A DNA stretch of 5,411 nt from Candidatus Altarchaeales archaeon A3 (GTDB taxonomy: Archaea > Altiarchaeota > Altiarchaeia > Altiarchaeales > Altiarchaeaceae): the NCBI GenBank assembly GCA_002083985.1, contig MTER01000108.1, forward strand, positions 1-5,411. The letters run 5' to 3'. The notes under the pieces are model-generated. The model worked only from the letters and a program-made list of their open reading frames with translations. It did no database searches and was not told the origin of the DNA. Of this stretch, positions 5,314-5,411 are shown in pieces; within the stretch, counting starts at the first letter, position 1, and each line of letters begins with the position of its first letter. A program made the position numbers and the translations under genes.

Positions 5314-5377
5314 ATTTTAAAATCATAAGATTTTAAAATATCCTAACGATTTTCAAAATCATAAAGATTTTTGAAAG
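5314..5377 (+). repeat. Tandem GATTTT(A/C)AAAATC-type hairpin repeats, copy 2 of the dispersed motif
   Basis: ATTTTAAAATC, four bases, then GATTTTAAAATATCCT (5329-5344) reproduces the core of 1222-1254. It is followed at once by a variant with the same layout: GATTTTCAAAATC (5348-5360), ATAAA, GATTTTTGAAAG (5366-5377). Each half is a palindrome and could fold into a small hairpin. Confidence 0.45.
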
Positions 5378-5396
5378 ACACGAACGAAGTGCGTGT
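5369..5396 (+). repeat. TTTTGAAA...CGAACG..AAG.GCG motif, copy 2, with small hairpin
   Basis: Resembles 3382-3412. Here ACACG (5378-5382) and CGTGT (5392-5396) form a five-base inverted repeat around a nine-base loop. It directly follows the palindrome pair and lies 15 bases from the window edge, so its downstream context is unseen. Confidence 0.3.
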
Positions 5397-5411
5397 AAGT
5401 GTGGTTATTTT

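Noticed and set aside
5077..5411. tRNA or other structured RNA gene
   Set aside because: No acceptor/T-arm pattern or long stable stems were found by eye; only small A/T hairpins are visible.

Overview
The window looks like a low-GC archaeal chromosome segment. Four protein genes lie on the minus strand and one very small gene on the plus strand. Archaeal origin is inferred from four things: TATA-like octamers (TTTATAAA or TTTTATAAAA) ahead of the genes or gene pairs, no Shine-Dalgarno motif at the starts examined, a membrane protein with a CPKC...CTIC zinc ribbon at its N-terminus, and a nucleotidyltransferase of the largely archaeal COG1665 type. The exact lineage (methanogen-like, Altiarchaeota-like or DPANN) cannot be decided from this sequence.

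Layout from left to right: (1) 1-1082, minus, a lipoprotein open at the window edge. It carries a thioredoxin fold with CPHC, followed by a recognisable FKBP/SlyD-type prolyl isomerase domain and preceded by what looks like a second, worn-down FKBP-like domain. (2) 1083-1419, non-coding, very AT-rich, holding two adjacent miniature inverted-repeat units (1196-1298 and 1306-1426). The second is flanked by TAATTA duplications and sits on the stop codon of the next gene. (3) 1420-2256, minus, a zinc-ribbon single-pass membrane protein with a C-terminal run of eight hexapeptides. (4) 2284-3147, minus, the COG1665-like nucleotidyltransferase, 27 bases upstream of gene 3 and probably co-transcribed with it. 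(5) 3177-3302, minus, a 41-codon frame that is a shrunken duplicate of the start of gene 4, with the leader also duplicated (33-bp exact direct repeat). (6) 3447-4802, minus, a membrane-anchored TPR protein. (7) A divergent promoter region around 4855-4864, then a 58-residue two-helix membrane protein at 4900-5076, plus. (8) 5077-5411, no convincing gene, ending in GATTTTAAAATC-type repeats that match part of the 1196-1298 unit.

Three of the four larger proteins are predicted to work outside the cytoplasmic membrane: the thiol/prolyl-isomerase lipoprotein, the zinc-ribbon stalk protein and the TPR protein. A cell-envelope protein folding or assembly role is a reasonable but unproved theme, and the nucleotidyltransferase does not obviously belong to it. 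The most informative points are the FKBP-thioredoxin-FKBP arrangement, the in-frame gene remnant with its duplicated leader, and the inverted-repeat unit whose two arms would pair almost perfectly, through G-U wobbles, only in the sense transcript of the gene it touches.
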